Assembly: GCF_039871975.1 (NCBI RefSeq)
Contig: NZ_JBDPLL010000001.1
Length of the DNA: 64,000 nucleotides
From: Trichormus_B sp936914905
Lineage (GTDB): Bacteria; Cyanobacteriota; Cyanobacteriia; Cyanobacteriales; Nostocaceae
Strand: one strand, 5' to 3'
The notes beneath the pieces are model-generated. The model saw only the letters and a list, made by a program, of their open reading frames with translations. It was not told the DNA's origin and did not search any database. A program made the translations under genes and the position numbers. Each line of letters opens with the position of its first letter. The first letter of the stretch is position 1. Below are positions 26,817 to 36,875 of this stretch, piece after piece.

Positions 26817-27395
26817 AACTAAATGTACATCAGAACGCTCAACCTCTGCCAGCAGATTCTGAATTGTCTGCTCAGATACTGGATCTATCCAAGTTGGGGC
26901 AATTTCAGCCAATGGGACTAATACAAAAGCTCGTTTATGCATCCGGGGATGGGGGATTTGAAGATTTGGCTCATTCAAGATTAAGTCATCATATAACAAC
27001 AAATCCAAATCTAGGGTTCGCGCTCCCCAATGTTCATGACGCACACGCCCAAATTTATTTTCAATAGTTAACAATGTGGCTAACAATGCTTGAGGTAGCA
27101 TTGCTACTCGGAGTATGGCACAGCCATTTAAATAATCTGGCTGAGGTGGACCTATGGCTTTAGTTTGATACAAACTGGATTTGGCTTCGAGAATAATACC
27201 AGGAGTTTGGGCTAAAGTCTCTAGAGCCGCTACTAAAATTACTTGGGGATCACCCATATTACTGCCGAGAGCGATCACACTTCGCGCCGATTTTTTAGAC
27301 ACATCAGCTATGACTAATCTTTTCTCTATCTCGATAGGGATCAATCCTCCTTCATCGTTTGTAGTGGTTTCCAATGGTTTTGATGCCCCAAACAT
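26802..27395 (-). CDS. folK: 2-amino-4-hydroxy-6-hydroxymethyldihydropteridine diphosphokinase
   Basis: A 197-residue HPPK that transfers diphosphate from ATP to the pterin in folate synthesis. Signatures are VIALGSNMGDPQVILVAALE (about residues 40-59), SSLYQTKAIGPPQPDYLNG and the HPPK pattern RTLDLDLLLYDD (about 125-136). HPRMHKRAFVLVPLAEIAP follows (about 148-166). The N-terminal 38 residues (MFGASKPLETTTNDEGG...) precede the normal start of the fold, so a shorter protein is possible, but no better start is seen. The gene stands alone. The last codons lie in a 16-base duplication. Confidence 0.92.
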   Translation of the reverse strand: MFGASKPLETTTNDEGGLIPIEIEKRLVIADVSKKSARSVIALGSNMGDPQVILVAALETLAQTPGIILEAKSSLYQTKAIGPPQPDYLNGCAILRVAMLPQALLATLLTIENKFGRVRHEHWGARTLDLDLLLYDDLILNEPNLQIPHPRMHKRAFVLVPLAEIAPTWIDPVSEQTIQNLLAEVERSDVHLVKVNN

Positions 27396-27662
27396 TATTT
27401 AAGAATTTGCAGAACCCACTTTAATTAACAGTTTTGGTAATAACAAGATTTGGTACTGAATTAACTTGATTATTTATGGGCTATTATACTAGCACGAAGT
27501 TATTGCCCCAACCTGGCATTCTTACAAGGCAGTTAGGTCGCTATGACTTGTTGAGAGAAAAACTAATAAATCTTAAGTAGCTCTGATGAGGAGAAACTGC
27601 TCTTGCCTCTTGGGAATCATTAAAAAAACGAGGAATGCACACATGAAAACTGACTACCGACA

Positions 27663-29963
27663 ATGCTGGTAAAGGCGAAGCATTTACTGAGCCAGATGTC
27701 GAGTTTATCATCTGGGATGGTTGCTAGAATTGGTAGGAGCGATAAACCTTTTTATCGTCGGGTTTGGTTTTGGACGGGCTTAGGTTTAGGTGGTGGGATC
27801 ATTGCTGTTAGTTATGGTATTGGTGGCATAGATAGTTCTTTGCCAGATAAATCTGAACTCAATGCGGTTGTGCGGGAGCAAACACTAACTATTAAAGCCG
27901 GTGATGGTACTGTTCTCCAGCAGCAAGGAGAAGTGACGAGAGAACAGCTAAAGCTAGAACAAATTCCAGATGACTTCCAAAAAGCTTTTATCGCTTCAGA
28001 AGACCGTAGATTTCTACAACACAGTGGTGTGGATACTCAGGGCATTCTCAGAGCAGTTGTAAATAATTTGCGATCGCAAAATGTGGTCGAAGGTGGTAGT
28101 ACCATCACCCAACAGGTAGCACGAATCCTTTTCCTCACCCAAGAACGGACAATCTGGCGCAAACTCAAAGAAGTTCGTCTGGCGCAGAGAATGGAGCAAG
28201 AACTAACCAAAGACGAGATTTTAGAACGTTATCTCAATCTGGTTTATCTGGGTTCGGGTGCTTATGGTGTAGGAGATGCGGCCTGGGTTTACTTTAGTAA
28301 ATCGGTGGATCAACTAACCTTATCAGAAATGGCCACCATCGCCGGACTCGCTCCTGCACCTAATGTTTATGCCCCAGACAAGAATCCAGAAGCAGCCCTA
28401 GAAAGGCGAAATCTGGTGTTACAGAGGATGCAAGAAGACGGAGTAATTAGGCCAGAAGAAAGGCAAGTTGCATCCCAAGAAGCACTCACAGTTAAAAGCA
28501 ATTTACCCAGACGCTTTCAAGTCGAGTTCCCTTACTTTACTAGCTACGTTCAACAAGAATTACCAAAATATGTTTCGCCTGATGTGTTAGCAGCAGGAGG
28601 GTTAGTTGTAGAAACCAGCTTAAACCCAACTTGGCAAAAGGCGGCAGAAGCAGCAATTGCTAAAACTCTAAAAAATCAAGGCAGATGGGAAAATTTTAAA
28701 GAAGCAGCTTTAGTATCCATTGATCCTCGCCATGGTGAAATCCAAGCAATGGTAGGTGGTAAAGATTTTAGCAAAAATCAGTTTAATCGTGTCACTCAAG
28801 CACAGCGCCAACCAGGATCGACATTTAAGGGATTTATCTATGCTACAGCGATAGCAACAGGTAAGAGTCCCTATGACAGCTATCTAGATACACCATTAGT
28901 AGTAGATGGTTATGAACCAAAAAACTACAATGAAAAATTCTACGGTTGGATGAATATGAGAGATGCACTCACCCGTTCTATTAACACAATTGCAGTGCAA
29001 ATATTAATAGATGTGGGATATGAGCCAACCATTAAATTAGCCAAAGATCTGGGGATTAAATCAGAACTCAAGCCCACCTACTCTTTAGCTCTTGGCTCCA
29101 ATGAAGTCAACCTCCTAGAATTAACTAGTGCTTACGGTTCATTTGCTACACAAGGCTTACATACAGAAGTACACGGTATTCGTCGTATCCTAAACCGTCA
29201 AGGTAAAGTAATCTGGTCTGCTAATTTTCAACCCAAGCGAGCTTTAGATGCTGATAGCACAGCCATTATGACCTGGATGCTACGCAACGTAGTCAACAAC
29301 GGAACTGGTGGTGCAGCCCAATTAAATGATAGACAGGTAGCAGGAAAAACTGGGACATCAGATGAAGCCCGTGATTTGTGGTTTATTGGCTATATTCCCC
29401 AAGTAGTAACAGGAGTTTGGCTAGGAAACGATAACAATCGCCCGACTTATGGTAGCAGTAGTAGCGCCGCTTATACCTGGCATAAATTTATGGAAAAAGC
29501 GATTGAGGGAATGCCAGTAGAAAAGTTTCCTGAACGACCTAAATTAGAAAATCGCAAAGGCACAATTAAAGCCCAGCCTATCAAACCAAAGAAAATTGTT
29601 AATAGTTCTGTTTCTGCTGAAAATGATGAAAAATCCGATGAAGATAACACCAGAAATGATGATTCATCAAGAAGACGCAGACACAGAAAAACTAATAGTG
29701 AAGTAGAGCAGCAATCAGATTACACCCCAAGACGCAGACGGCGATACAAACAACAAGAACAAGATACAACCCTCAAAAGACAGCGCAGATATGAAAGCTC
29801 AAGTAGTAGCTCTTCTTCTGGACCGCGCAACCAAGGTCAAGAATCTAAGTCTTCAGGTTCTTCCTCTCCTAGAAGTAATAGTCCTGCTAATTCCTCCCCA
29901 TCTCAACCTTCTTGGCGCGAGCGACTAAAACCAGGTTCTTCTTCATCTTCTTCATTAGAGTAA
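27663..29963 (+). CDS. Class A penicillin-binding protein (PBP1A type)
   Basis: A 766-residue bifunctional peptidoglycan synthase with one N-terminal membrane anchor (about 30-55, VWFWTGLGLGGGIIAVSYGI). The GT51 glycosyltransferase runs about 85-260 (EDRRFLQHSGVDTQG, GGSTITQQVARILF, ERYLNLVYLGSGAYGV). The transpeptidase has all three motifs: SxxK as GSTFKGF (about 379), SxN as SIN (about 439) and KTGT as AGKTGTSDEA (about 561). Residues about 630-766 are a low-complexity tail rich in Ser, Arg and Gln (RRRRH, SSSSSSSS), likely disordered. The ATG at 27663 is used; ATG 27696 is an alternative. No lesion is seen. Confidence 0.93.
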   Translation: MLVKAKHLLSQMSSLSSGMVARIGRSDKPFYRRVWFWTGLGLGGGIIAVSYGIGGIDSSLPDKSELNAVVREQTLTIKAGDGTVLQQQGEVTREQLKLEQIPDDFQKAFIASEDRRFLQHSGVDTQGILRAVVNNLRSQNVVEGGSTITQQVARILFLTQERTIWRKLKEVRLAQRMEQELTKDEILERYLNLVYLGSGAYGVGDAAWVYFSKSVDQLTLSEMATIAGLAPAPNVYAPDKNPEAALERRNLVLQRMQEDGVIRPEERQVASQEALTVKSNLPRRFQVEFPYFTSYVQQELPKYVSPDVLAAGGLVVETSLNPTWQKAAEAAIAKTLKNQGRWENFKEAALVSIDPRHGEIQAMVGGKDFSKNQFNRVTQAQRQPGSTFKGFIYATAIATGKSPYDSYLDTPLVVDGYEPKNYNEKFYGWMNMRDALTRSINTIAVQILIDVGYEPTIKLAKDLGIKSELKPTYSLALGSNEVNLLELTSAYGSFATQGLHTEVHGIRRILNRQGKVIWSANFQPKRALDADSTAIMTWMLRNVVNNGTGGAAQLNDRQVAGKTGTSDEARDLWFIGYIPQVVTGVWLGNDNNRPTYGSSSSAAYTWHKFMEKAIEGMPVEKFPERPKLENRKGTIKAQPIKPKKIVNSSVSAENDEKSDEDNTRNDDSSRRRRHRKTNSEVEQQSDYTPRRRRRYKQQEQDTTLKRQRRYESSSSSSSSGPRNQGQESKSSGSSSPRSNSPANSSPSQPSWRERLKPGSSSSSSLE

Positions 29964-30180
29964 TTGGGTGTAGGGATGTAAGGGTCTACGGGAAATAACT
30001 TAAAATAACTTATTTCTCCTGAAAGGGTATCCCTTACGGGAGTTGTAGACATAGCATGACTTTAACCATACTAGTTTTTCCCTCTCAAAGATCAAGTATT
30101 TCCAACCTATGAGAGATGTAGGTGACAAGCTCGTTTTATACTTTCTTAAGAAGTGTAAAATAAAGTCGGAGAATATACTC

Positions 30181-30375
30181 GTGCAATTTTTACTAGAAAC
30201 AGCAGCGCCAGTCGCCGCAAGCCCACATTTTCCATTAGCTTTTACATTGGTGTATGTAGTTGGTTTTATTGCTGCTGTCACCATCGGTTCAATAGCTTGG
30301 TACAACTCAAAACGTCCACCCGGTTGGGAAAACAAAGAACGCCCTGACTTTGTACCCAAGGTTGATAAAGACTAA
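30181..30375 (+). CDS. Psb35-like small photosystem II protein
   Basis: A 64-residue single-span thylakoid-type protein. The GTG at 30181 lies nine bases after GGAG (30168-30171) and is preferred over the in-frame ATG at 30109, which would add a lysine-rich extension. The transmembrane helix covers about residues 20-39 (FTLVYVVGFIAAVTIGSIAW), followed by a conserved soluble tail, YNSKRPPGWENKERPDFVPK. The tail is highly conserved in cyanobacteria and resembles Psb35 (Ssl2148 in Synechocystis), which stabilises the CP47 assembly module. The name is from memory of that tail, so treat it as likely, not certain. Confidence 0.6.
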   Translation: MQFLLETAAPVAASPHFPLAFTLVYVVGFIAAVTIGSIAWYNSKRPPGWENKERPDFVPKVDKD

Positions 30376-30466
30376 TAGGAATTCAGGGGGAAGAAGGAAA
30401 AAGGAAGAAGGAAGGAGATAATACATTATTCTCCCCCATATCTCTCATCCCCCAGTCCCCAATACC

Positions 30467-30889
30467 CTAATTCTGCACATCAACCCAACGACGGTAAAGT
30501 TTTTGAATCTGTTTAAGCAAGGTTACATGACCTGGTTGGATTGATTCATGAGATTTGCTCAACTCCTCCAATGTAGTCAGCAATCTTGCTTCTTCAATTG
30601 CTACTTCACCATCACTGTAAATTAAGCCACTGATAGCTTCTATTAAATTTTCGTAATCTTCGAGGCTAGGGCGATCGCCTAAATAGTCCTTCACCCATTC
30701 ATAACATTGATTTGGCTTTACTGGTACTAATTCATATAACCAAGGCTTAATTTCTGGATCATTAGCCAAGCCTTTAGCCTGGGCTATTTCCCGCAAATAT
30801 TGCCGTTCTTCAGCCTGGATTCTACCATCAATCCAAGCGGCTCCGATCAGAATCTTAACTAAGTTTTTTACATGGGAATGATTAACCAT
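30467..30889 (-). CDS. TerB-like (DUF533-type) helical protein
   Basis: A 140-residue all-helical protein with two TerB-type repeats: KNLVKILIGAAWIDGRIQAE (residues 8-27) and ENLIEAISGLIYSDGEVAIE (about 81-100). Each has the acidic WxDGxIxxEE / YSDGEVxxEE pattern that binds metal in TerB-family proteins. Tellurite resistance has not been shown for cyanobacterial members. Length is typical. The gene sits 57 bases from rsmB on the same strand, so co-transcription with rsmB is plausible. Confidence 0.75.
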   Translation of the reverse strand: MVNHSHVKNLVKILIGAAWIDGRIQAEERQYLREIAQAKGLANDPEIKPWLYELVPVKPNQCYEWVKDYLGDRPSLEDYENLIEAISGLIYSDGEVAIEEARLLTTLEELSKSHESIQPGHVTLLKQIQKLYRRWVDVQN

Positions 30890-30946
30890 TACCGCCTCCT
30901 CTAGTAGATTCGGGCTTTCATCAAATGGTACAATCCTTAGCAGTAT

Positions 30947-32287
30947 TCACTCGGAATCCTTGGTTTTTCTTAAGCGCACCATGAAAAAACCATCCATATC
31001 CCGTTGATGAGGCCAGACTTTTAACCACCCTGGAGAAGCAATATCAACTAAATCCGAGCCAGGAGATTCAATTTGCCAATGGGGATTTACAGCTAAAAAT
31101 TCAGAAATTACCTCTTCATTCTCCATGGGATGCAGTGTACAAGTGGCATAAACTAAAACCCCTCCAGCCTTGATAAAATTAGCTGTATGTGATATCAGTT
31201 CTTTCTGTAGTTGGGAAAGTTCTTGAACAGAAGACGGTGTTTGTCGCCAACGTGCATCAGCGTGGCGGTGCATAGTTCCTAAACCAGAACAAGGTGCATC
31301 TAATAGTACACAATCAGCAATGTTATTAAATTGGGTCAAATTGCGGCTATCCCCTGTACAGATTTCGATACATTCTAAATGTAGACGTTGGGCATTTTCC
31401 TTGAGTTTACGTAACCGGGAAGCAGTTTTATCACAAGCCCAAATTTTGCCTTTATCTCCCATTAATTCAGCAATATGGGTAGTTTTTCCCCCTGGAGCCG
31501 CACAAACATCAATCACCACATTGCCCGGTTGTGGGTCAAGCAAATGACTAACTAATTGGGCGCTACTATCTTGAACAGTCCACCAACCTTCTCGGAAACC
31601 AGGTAAATTTTGAATTGGCCCGGTACTACTAATTAATCTTAAACCTTGAGGTAAATAGGGAATAGGTCTAACTAAAACACCAGCAGATTTAAAAGCTGAT
31701 TCCACTTCTTCTAGGGAACTGCGAAGGATATTTACGCGTAAATCAATAGTTGGGGTTTGATTCATCCATGCACAGAGTCTTTCTGTTTCTTCAAAACCCA
31801 ATTGTTCTAACCACGCCTCAATTATCCAATCAGGAAAACTGTGTGAAATTCCCAATCTTTCTACCGGATTTTCTGGTAACTTGAATGGTTCTGATGAATT
31901 TTCTATAAGACGTAGATATTGACGTAACAAACCATTCACAAAACCAGTTAAACCAGAAAAACCATTTTGTTTTGCTAGTTCAACTGTGGTATTCACAGCA
32001 GCAGAAACGGGGATTTTTTCTTGATAACGCAATTGATAAAAACCGAGATGTAAAATAGTACGAAGTTCTGGTGGTTGTTGGTGTGCCTTCTTTGTAGCTA
32101 ATTTATCAATTAGAGTATCTAGAGTGCGTTGTCTTCTCAGACTGCCATAGACTAATTCTGTCATTAATCGACGATCATTGTCGGGTAATTGAAACTTTTG
32201 TAGCACACGGTCTAGAGCTACATCAGCATAAGCCCCTTTATGTACTTCTTTGAGGGCAATAAACGCAAGTTGGCGGGGATTAGTCAT
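30947..32287 (-). CDS. rsmB: 16S rRNA (cytosine-967-C5)-methyltransferase
   Basis: A 446-residue protein. The N-terminal NusB-like RNA-binding domain spans 1-140 (RQLAFIALKEVHKGAYADVA, LIDKLATKKAHQQPPELRTI). A SAM-dependent RNA m5C methyltransferase domain follows. The SAM-binding loop is VIDVCAAPGGKTTHIAELMG (about 247-266). The two cysteines of the mechanism are in DAPCSGLGTMHRHADARW (about 318) and LVYATCTLHPMENEEV (about 375). Start: ATG 32287 (MTNPRQLAF) is the family start; the upstream in-frame start at 32335 would add 16 hydrophobic residues. Intact. Confidence 0.92.
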   Translation of the reverse strand: MTNPRQLAFIALKEVHKGAYADVALDRVLQKFQLPDNDRRLMTELVYGSLRRQRTLDTLIDKLATKKAHQQPPELRTILHLGFYQLRYQEKIPVSAAVNTTVELAKQNGFSGLTGFVNGLLRQYLRLIENSSEPFKLPENPVERLGISHSFPDWIIEAWLEQLGFEETERLCAWMNQTPTIDLRVNILRSSLEEVESAFKSAGVLVRPIPYLPQGLRLISSTGPIQNLPGFREGWWTVQDSSAQLVSHLLDPQPGNVVIDVCAAPGGKTTHIAELMGDKGKIWACDKTASRLRKLKENAQRLHLECIEICTGDSRNLTQFNNIADCVLLDAPCSGLGTMHRHADARWRQTPSSVQELSQLQKELISHTANFIKAGGVLVYATCTLHPMENEEVISEFLAVNPHWQIESPGSDLVDIASPGWLKVWPHQRDMDGFFMVRLRKTKDSE

Positions 32288-32854
32288 AATATAATATATT
32301 ATTATGCAAGAAGGAAGGGGATATTCAACTAACACGGAAATATTAAGGAAATATTAATAAGTCGTTGATAAACTATAAACCTGACCTTTACTTGGTGTTT
32401 GTTTGGTTTGGTTATGTAGAATTCTTTCTCGCATTTAGTCTTGTCAAGTGTAACACGCTATGGCAGTAATTTAAGATTTTAAAAGTGATTATTGATCACA
32501 AATAATATAAGTCACGAAATCAACAGATGAAAGAGTATTTAGAATACTATCAAATATTTTTGTATAAATAGAATTATTTTTTAAGAGCTACTAATAAATA
32601 ACTCTTTTAAGGATAAATATAAAATTAGTCCCTGTATTTTATCACTGAAATAAATGGCACGAAAACAGGGAAATATTATGGTACTGGTGGAAGTAGCAGA
32701 GCTTGTATTTATTATTTTCGAATTAAAGATAAAGGTTCAGCAGTCTCCACCGTAGCAGGGGAGGTAAAACCACAACTCCGACGAAAGTCTAAGTTACGGA
32801 ACTCCCCCGTGCTTACAGAAGGTGACACAGAACTGTCAGGTCAGAGCGTGTAGT
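32288..32854. other. Intergenic region with a possible transposon-derived tail
   Basis: AT-rich from 32288 to about 32640. From about 32655 to 32853 a plus-strand frame ends GEVKPQLRRKSKLRNSPVLT, then EGDTELSGQSV and TAG. It resembles the poorly conserved C-terminal tail of TnpB proteins, in the part where the right-end RNA is encoded. It carries no TnpB motif itself, so this is only a suggestion. It runs into the stop codon of the invertase gene. Confidence 0.3.
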
Positions 32855-34303
32855 TTACAGATTCATATAAAGATCTAAACCACTAACTTCAAATTCACAG
32901 GCTCTAGAAATTGTTTCTAGCGGTAATTTATCAAAACTAATTAATGGTAAATAATCAGGATTATCTATTAGTTCTTGCGCTAATAAATACCCTGCAATTG
33001 TCCAGGTTTGATATTTTCTAGCTTGTTTACCAATTAATCTGGCTTTCTTACCATCGTAATATTCAGGCCATTCATCTTCACTTAGTCTGACTTTAGCAAT
33101 TTCAATAGCTTTTTCAGCCAAATGTGGTTTCTTTGTTTTCACTGCTGCTGCTGCTAACATCCACATTAAAACAGGCCAGCTACCAGCATTATGATATGAC
33201 CAAGGTATGTTTTTTGGATCACATCCTGTCACAACTCTATATTCTTCACCTTGTAAGGCAGGATAACAGATTTTCATAGGCATATCTGCTACTAAATCTT
33301 CCCATCGTTTTTCGATGAGATTAATAATTGCTTGGGACTGTTCTTCACTAGACAAATCACAAATTACTGCCATCAAGTTTCCGAGAGTGAAGAAACGAGT
33401 ATCTAATTGTGATGGTCCGACATTTCCAGCAAAATAACCACCTATTTTTGGTAGCCATTTATCCAATTCATAATAAGGCAAAGAATCTGCATAAATATTG
33501 AAAAGATTGACAGCAGTTTTACCGTATTCTTCGCTTTTAAAGCGATAAATAGCATTCAACCGATTAATATCTATCCAATAATACTGACGAATATGACCAC
33601 ATAATAGGGGTAATCTGTTATCAATTGCCTCAATTATATCTTGATTTCCTTGACAAATTAATAGTTCTCTGGATACACGCAATGCAGCAAAAAATAAAAC
33701 TTGAATTTCTAGAGGATGTCCATAAATTCCCATACGTCTATCTATCATACACGCACCATCAGGAACTAATAGCGTCGGGTACATATCAAAACGATTTGCC
33801 AAACAGATATCCATAATTAACCTAATTCCTGTTTGGAATTCAGACTGATATGCTAGTGAATAATCATTTGTAGCGACTACATAAGCACGTAATAAAATCA
33901 GCCACCATAAACAAGAATCAACTGGTGTAACTCTGGCGATCGCATGTTCACCAAAATCAGCTTCTAAATGTTCTTCGCCATTTATATATACCACTTTAAA
34001 ACTGGCCGGAATTAGCCCTCTACCGGGTTTATAAGCATCCAAGGCCTTTTCTTTAGGCTGTAACTTTAAGGTTTCTTCTAGGAAATTCCTAACAATATCT
34101 GTCCTCCCTTTAATGAGAAAAATCAGTGCAGAAGAAATAAAATCTCTAATAAAACACTGGTCATAATTCAAAGCCTCTACAGATGGATCATAAGCTGCTA
34201 AAGTCCCAATGGGACGACCTTTGTAGTAGAGGATAGAATTTTCTAGTGCTTGCCATGCCTCTTTTTCTATATTTTTAGTTGCGCTTAATTCATTTAGTTG
34301 CAT
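32855..34303 (-). CDS. Alkaline/neutral invertase (GH100)
   Basis: This 482-residue cytosolic GH100 enzyme hydrolyses sucrose to glucose and fructose. The start of the barrel reads GTLAAYDPSVEALNYDQCFI, then RDFISSALIFLIKG. The conserved patch IDRRMGIYGHPLEIQ (about residues 188-202) contains the catalytic acid Asp known from Anabaena InvA. The second catalytic residue lies in EWPEYYDGK (Glu, about 414). Length equals the cyanobacterial InvA/InvB size. In heterocyst formers invertase feeds sucrose carbon to nitrogen-fixing cells, which would fit this organism. It may be invA or invB; the sequence alone does not let me choose. No lesion. Confidence 0.93.
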   Translation of the reverse strand: MQLNELSATKNIEKEAWQALENSILYYKGRPIGTLAAYDPSVEALNYDQCFIRDFISSALIFLIKGRTDIVRNFLEETLKLQPKEKALDAYKPGRGLIPASFKVVYINGEEHLEADFGEHAIARVTPVDSCLWWLILLRAYVVATNDYSLAYQSEFQTGIRLIMDICLANRFDMYPTLLVPDGACMIDRRMGIYGHPLEIQVLFFAALRVSRELLICQGNQDIIEAIDNRLPLLCGHIRQYYWIDINRLNAIYRFKSEEYGKTAVNLFNIYADSLPYYELDKWLPKIGGYFAGNVGPSQLDTRFFTLGNLMAVICDLSSEEQSQAIINLIEKRWEDLVADMPMKICYPALQGEEYRVVTGCDPKNIPWSYHNAGSWPVLMWMLAAAAVKTKKPHLAEKAIEIAKVRLSEDEWPEYYDGKKARLIGKQARKYQTWTIAGYLLAQELIDNPDYLPLISFDKLPLETISRACEFEVSGLDLYMNL

Positions 34304-35009
34304 CGCCAGAATGACTCCATTTAGATAGTAACTTGGTGGTAGATACGCCTTTACTTATTATTTGCGTTTGCTATTATCAGTATTACAGGGCTGAACTTAA
34401 AAATAGTAAATATAAGCCATCAACAGCAATACTCAAACACTAACAACTATAACTGTTGCATATTAGCCAATTAATTGATAATTAATTGGCTTTCTATTAT
34501 TTATTTTTTACCGAATTCCAGTGTTCTGTTTATTCACAGCTAACCATAGAAATTAACCTCAAAACAGTTAAATAAGGATACATTTTTCTATGCTGCATAG
34601 CCGCACTAAAAAATTTGGGGCTTTGCTGTACTAAACAAAACGTATTCCCATTGCTATTTCCGGTTCCTGTGAGGTTTAGATCCGTTGAAGTATGCCTAAT
34701 TGACTATGATTGACTGTTTGAAACTGCTAATTAAATTCTTCCCCTATAAATTAACAATCTATAACGTTTTTTCGCAATATGCAATATAGATGCTTAAAAA
34801 ATTTAGGATATTAACATTAAAATGTTTTTTGCAGAAGTCAGGAAAAGGTTGTAATTTTTCTTTACCGTTTTGCAAGAGGTGTGTTCTTAAATAAATATCT
34901 AAGGAAATTTTATGCGACTAATTACACGAAATCATATATTAAATAGAAATTATATATTAAATACCGATTTATTTTTGAACATTTACAAAAGTCTAAAAAT
35001 TCTGATAGG
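34304..35009. other. AT-rich intergenic region upstream of the invertase gene
   Basis: About 700 bases with no protein-like frame. It must contain the invertase promoter close to 34304-34400. The hairpin at 34465-34491 is the only strong structure. Near 34920-34970 there is a partial direct repeat of ATATATTAAATA. Confidence 0.4.
34465..34491 (+). terminator. Orphan hairpin followed by a T-rich tract
   Basis: Arms AGCCAATTAATT / AATTAATTGGCT (12 bases) around GAT, followed by TTCTATTATTTATTTTTT. It looks like a plus-strand terminator but no plus-strand gene precedes it. A small RNA ending here is possible. Confidence 0.4.
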
Positions 35010-36686
35010 CCAGATTAACAGCTTACAATGCAAGCTTTAGCTTTTTCTGAATTGTTCATATCAGGATAATACAATCTTGCTAATCGCTGATAGGCAAGTT
35101 TAACATCTTGAGGCATTTTTACCGACTCCTAATATTTCCTACAGTTCTCCAGTTCAATTTAAATATTTACTATTTTATACATGTTACCAAATTTTGATTC
35201 TCCCATTTTTACCACCACTAACCAAAGTTTTAGCATCTGCACTAAAAGCTAGAGTACTAAAACCAGAAAAATGTTCTAAAATTCCGCTACTTTGTAAATT
35301 CCAAAGTGTGATAATCCCGTCTTTGCTGCTACTAGCAAGAGTTTTACCATCTGGGTGAATAGAAACAGATGAAATTGCTGTTAAATATCCTGTTAAAGTG
35401 CGGATTAATTCTCCAGTTTGTAAATTCCATATTTTAATAGTATTGTCTCTACTCCAAATAATCAAAATTTGATTATTTGGAGTAATAGCTAGTGTGTTTA
35501 CCGCTGCTAAATGTTGAGTGATAATAAACTGCTGCTGACCAGTTTATAAATTCCAAATTATGATGGTATTATCAGCATTTCTACTAACTAAGGTTCTACT
35601 ATTGGGACTTATAACAACTGCTCACACTGCATCAATATGCCCTTTGAAAGTGCGTTTGTATTGTCCGGTATATGCTCCCCAAATTCTAATAGTTTTATCT
35701 GTACTTCCCATTAGCAATAATTTTACCATCTGGACTATAAGCAATTGTATTGACAAAACCGTTGTGACTGTAGGGAGAATTTAAATAATAGAATATGCGG
35801 TGAAATTTTTTTGTATCTAATTGCCAACTGCTGATTTTTTGATCTACACTACCGCTAATTATCTCCTTTCCATCGGGACTAATACCCACAGATAAAACAG
35901 CTTCAGCTTGTCCAGAGAAAATATATAGACATTTTCCAGTTTTCAAGTTTCACAAATTGACTTATCTGTCATCGGTACCACTAATTAAAATTTTACCATC
36001 AGGATTAATAGTTACTGCATTCACCGCCCCAAAATGTCCTTTGAGGATTTTTACACATTGCCAGTTTTGGGGTAATTAGTTGGTGATAGAAACGGTTGTT
36101 GTTTCAACTTGTGGAGAGCTACTATTTAGTTTAGCTTTAAGTGTTTCTAAACCATCCTTAATTTCCAAAGCTGCAAATTTTTAATTAATATCCTCACCAG
36201 ATAACTCTATTAATGCGGCGCTGTAATAATCCATTTCTAAAAGTTTGGCTTATATTCGTTCAAAAACTTACATGGGAGTTTCTGTAAATTCCGAACCATC
36301 TAACACTTTGACGATAGATACCATAAGCAGCAAGTCCTAAAACTGCACCTATTCCCGTCATTAGTACTGCAGCAATACCATAAGCTAAACCAATTGTAGG
36401 CGCTACAAATCCTATTCCACCAACAATGTTAGAAAAACTAGAACCAGCAATAGCACCTATTACCATTATGCTAAAAGCAGCTGTGTCCAAGTGTTGCTAT
36501 TCCTGTAAACGCACCGTATATAGCAGGAGCTATAACCGCACCCGCCGCAGTGATATAAGTTGCACCTATTCCCACTGCACCAAAGCTTCCTGCTATTCCC
36601 ATACCTCCAACTGTCGAAGATGTCCTCGCACCTGTTAGCGTTCCTGTAGTGATGAATACTACACGTGTTAGAGATGTCGTTTTCAT
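35010..36686 (-). pseudogene. WD40-repeat protein with hydrophobic N-terminus and C-terminal J domain, degraded
   Basis: Minus-strand remains of one large gene. The start is MKTTSLTRVVFITTGTLTGA, then a Gly/Ala-rich hydrophobic stretch continuing after a frameshift (FSIMVIGAIAGSSFSNIVGG, AYGIAAVLMTGIGAVLGLAA). Next comes a linker (LEMDYYSAALIELSGEDIN). WD40 repeats follow (NWQCVKILKGHFGAVNAVTI, KCLYIFSGQAEAVLSVGISP, KISSWQLDTKKFHRIF, IWSRDNTIKIWNLQTGELIR, LASSSKDGIITLWNLQSSGI). Last is a J-domain piece (EILGVGKNA, then QDVKLAYQRLARLYYPDMNN) where HPD has become YPD. Many stops and shifts are present. Such multi-repeat proteins are common in filamentous cyanobacteria; their roles are unknown. 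Confidence 0.7.
35450..35484. repeat. 35-base palindrome inside a WD40 blade
   Basis: Seventeen-base perfect arms (35450-35466, 35468-35484) around a single A. On the minus strand it changes the expected GxTLVSGSRDNT blade motif to ILIIWSRDNT. Confidence 0.9.
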
Positions 36687-36875
36687 GGTTCAAAAGTGTC
36701 AATTTAATTATAATTAAATTATATTAAAAATAATACGCAATAATTTTATCTCAACCAACCAATTACCCCTAAGTAGTTATTTTACGGATACAATGATTTG
36801 TATTGAGAGACAGTAGGTAGTTAAGTAACTACTCTCCCAACACTAAAGCGTGATTACAACTAGATAATTTTAAAA

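Noticed and set aside
30000..30359. 119-codon minus-strand frame opposite the Psb35-like gene
   Set aside because: It overlaps the well-supported plus-strand gene with GTG start and ribosome site and has no sensible protein features.
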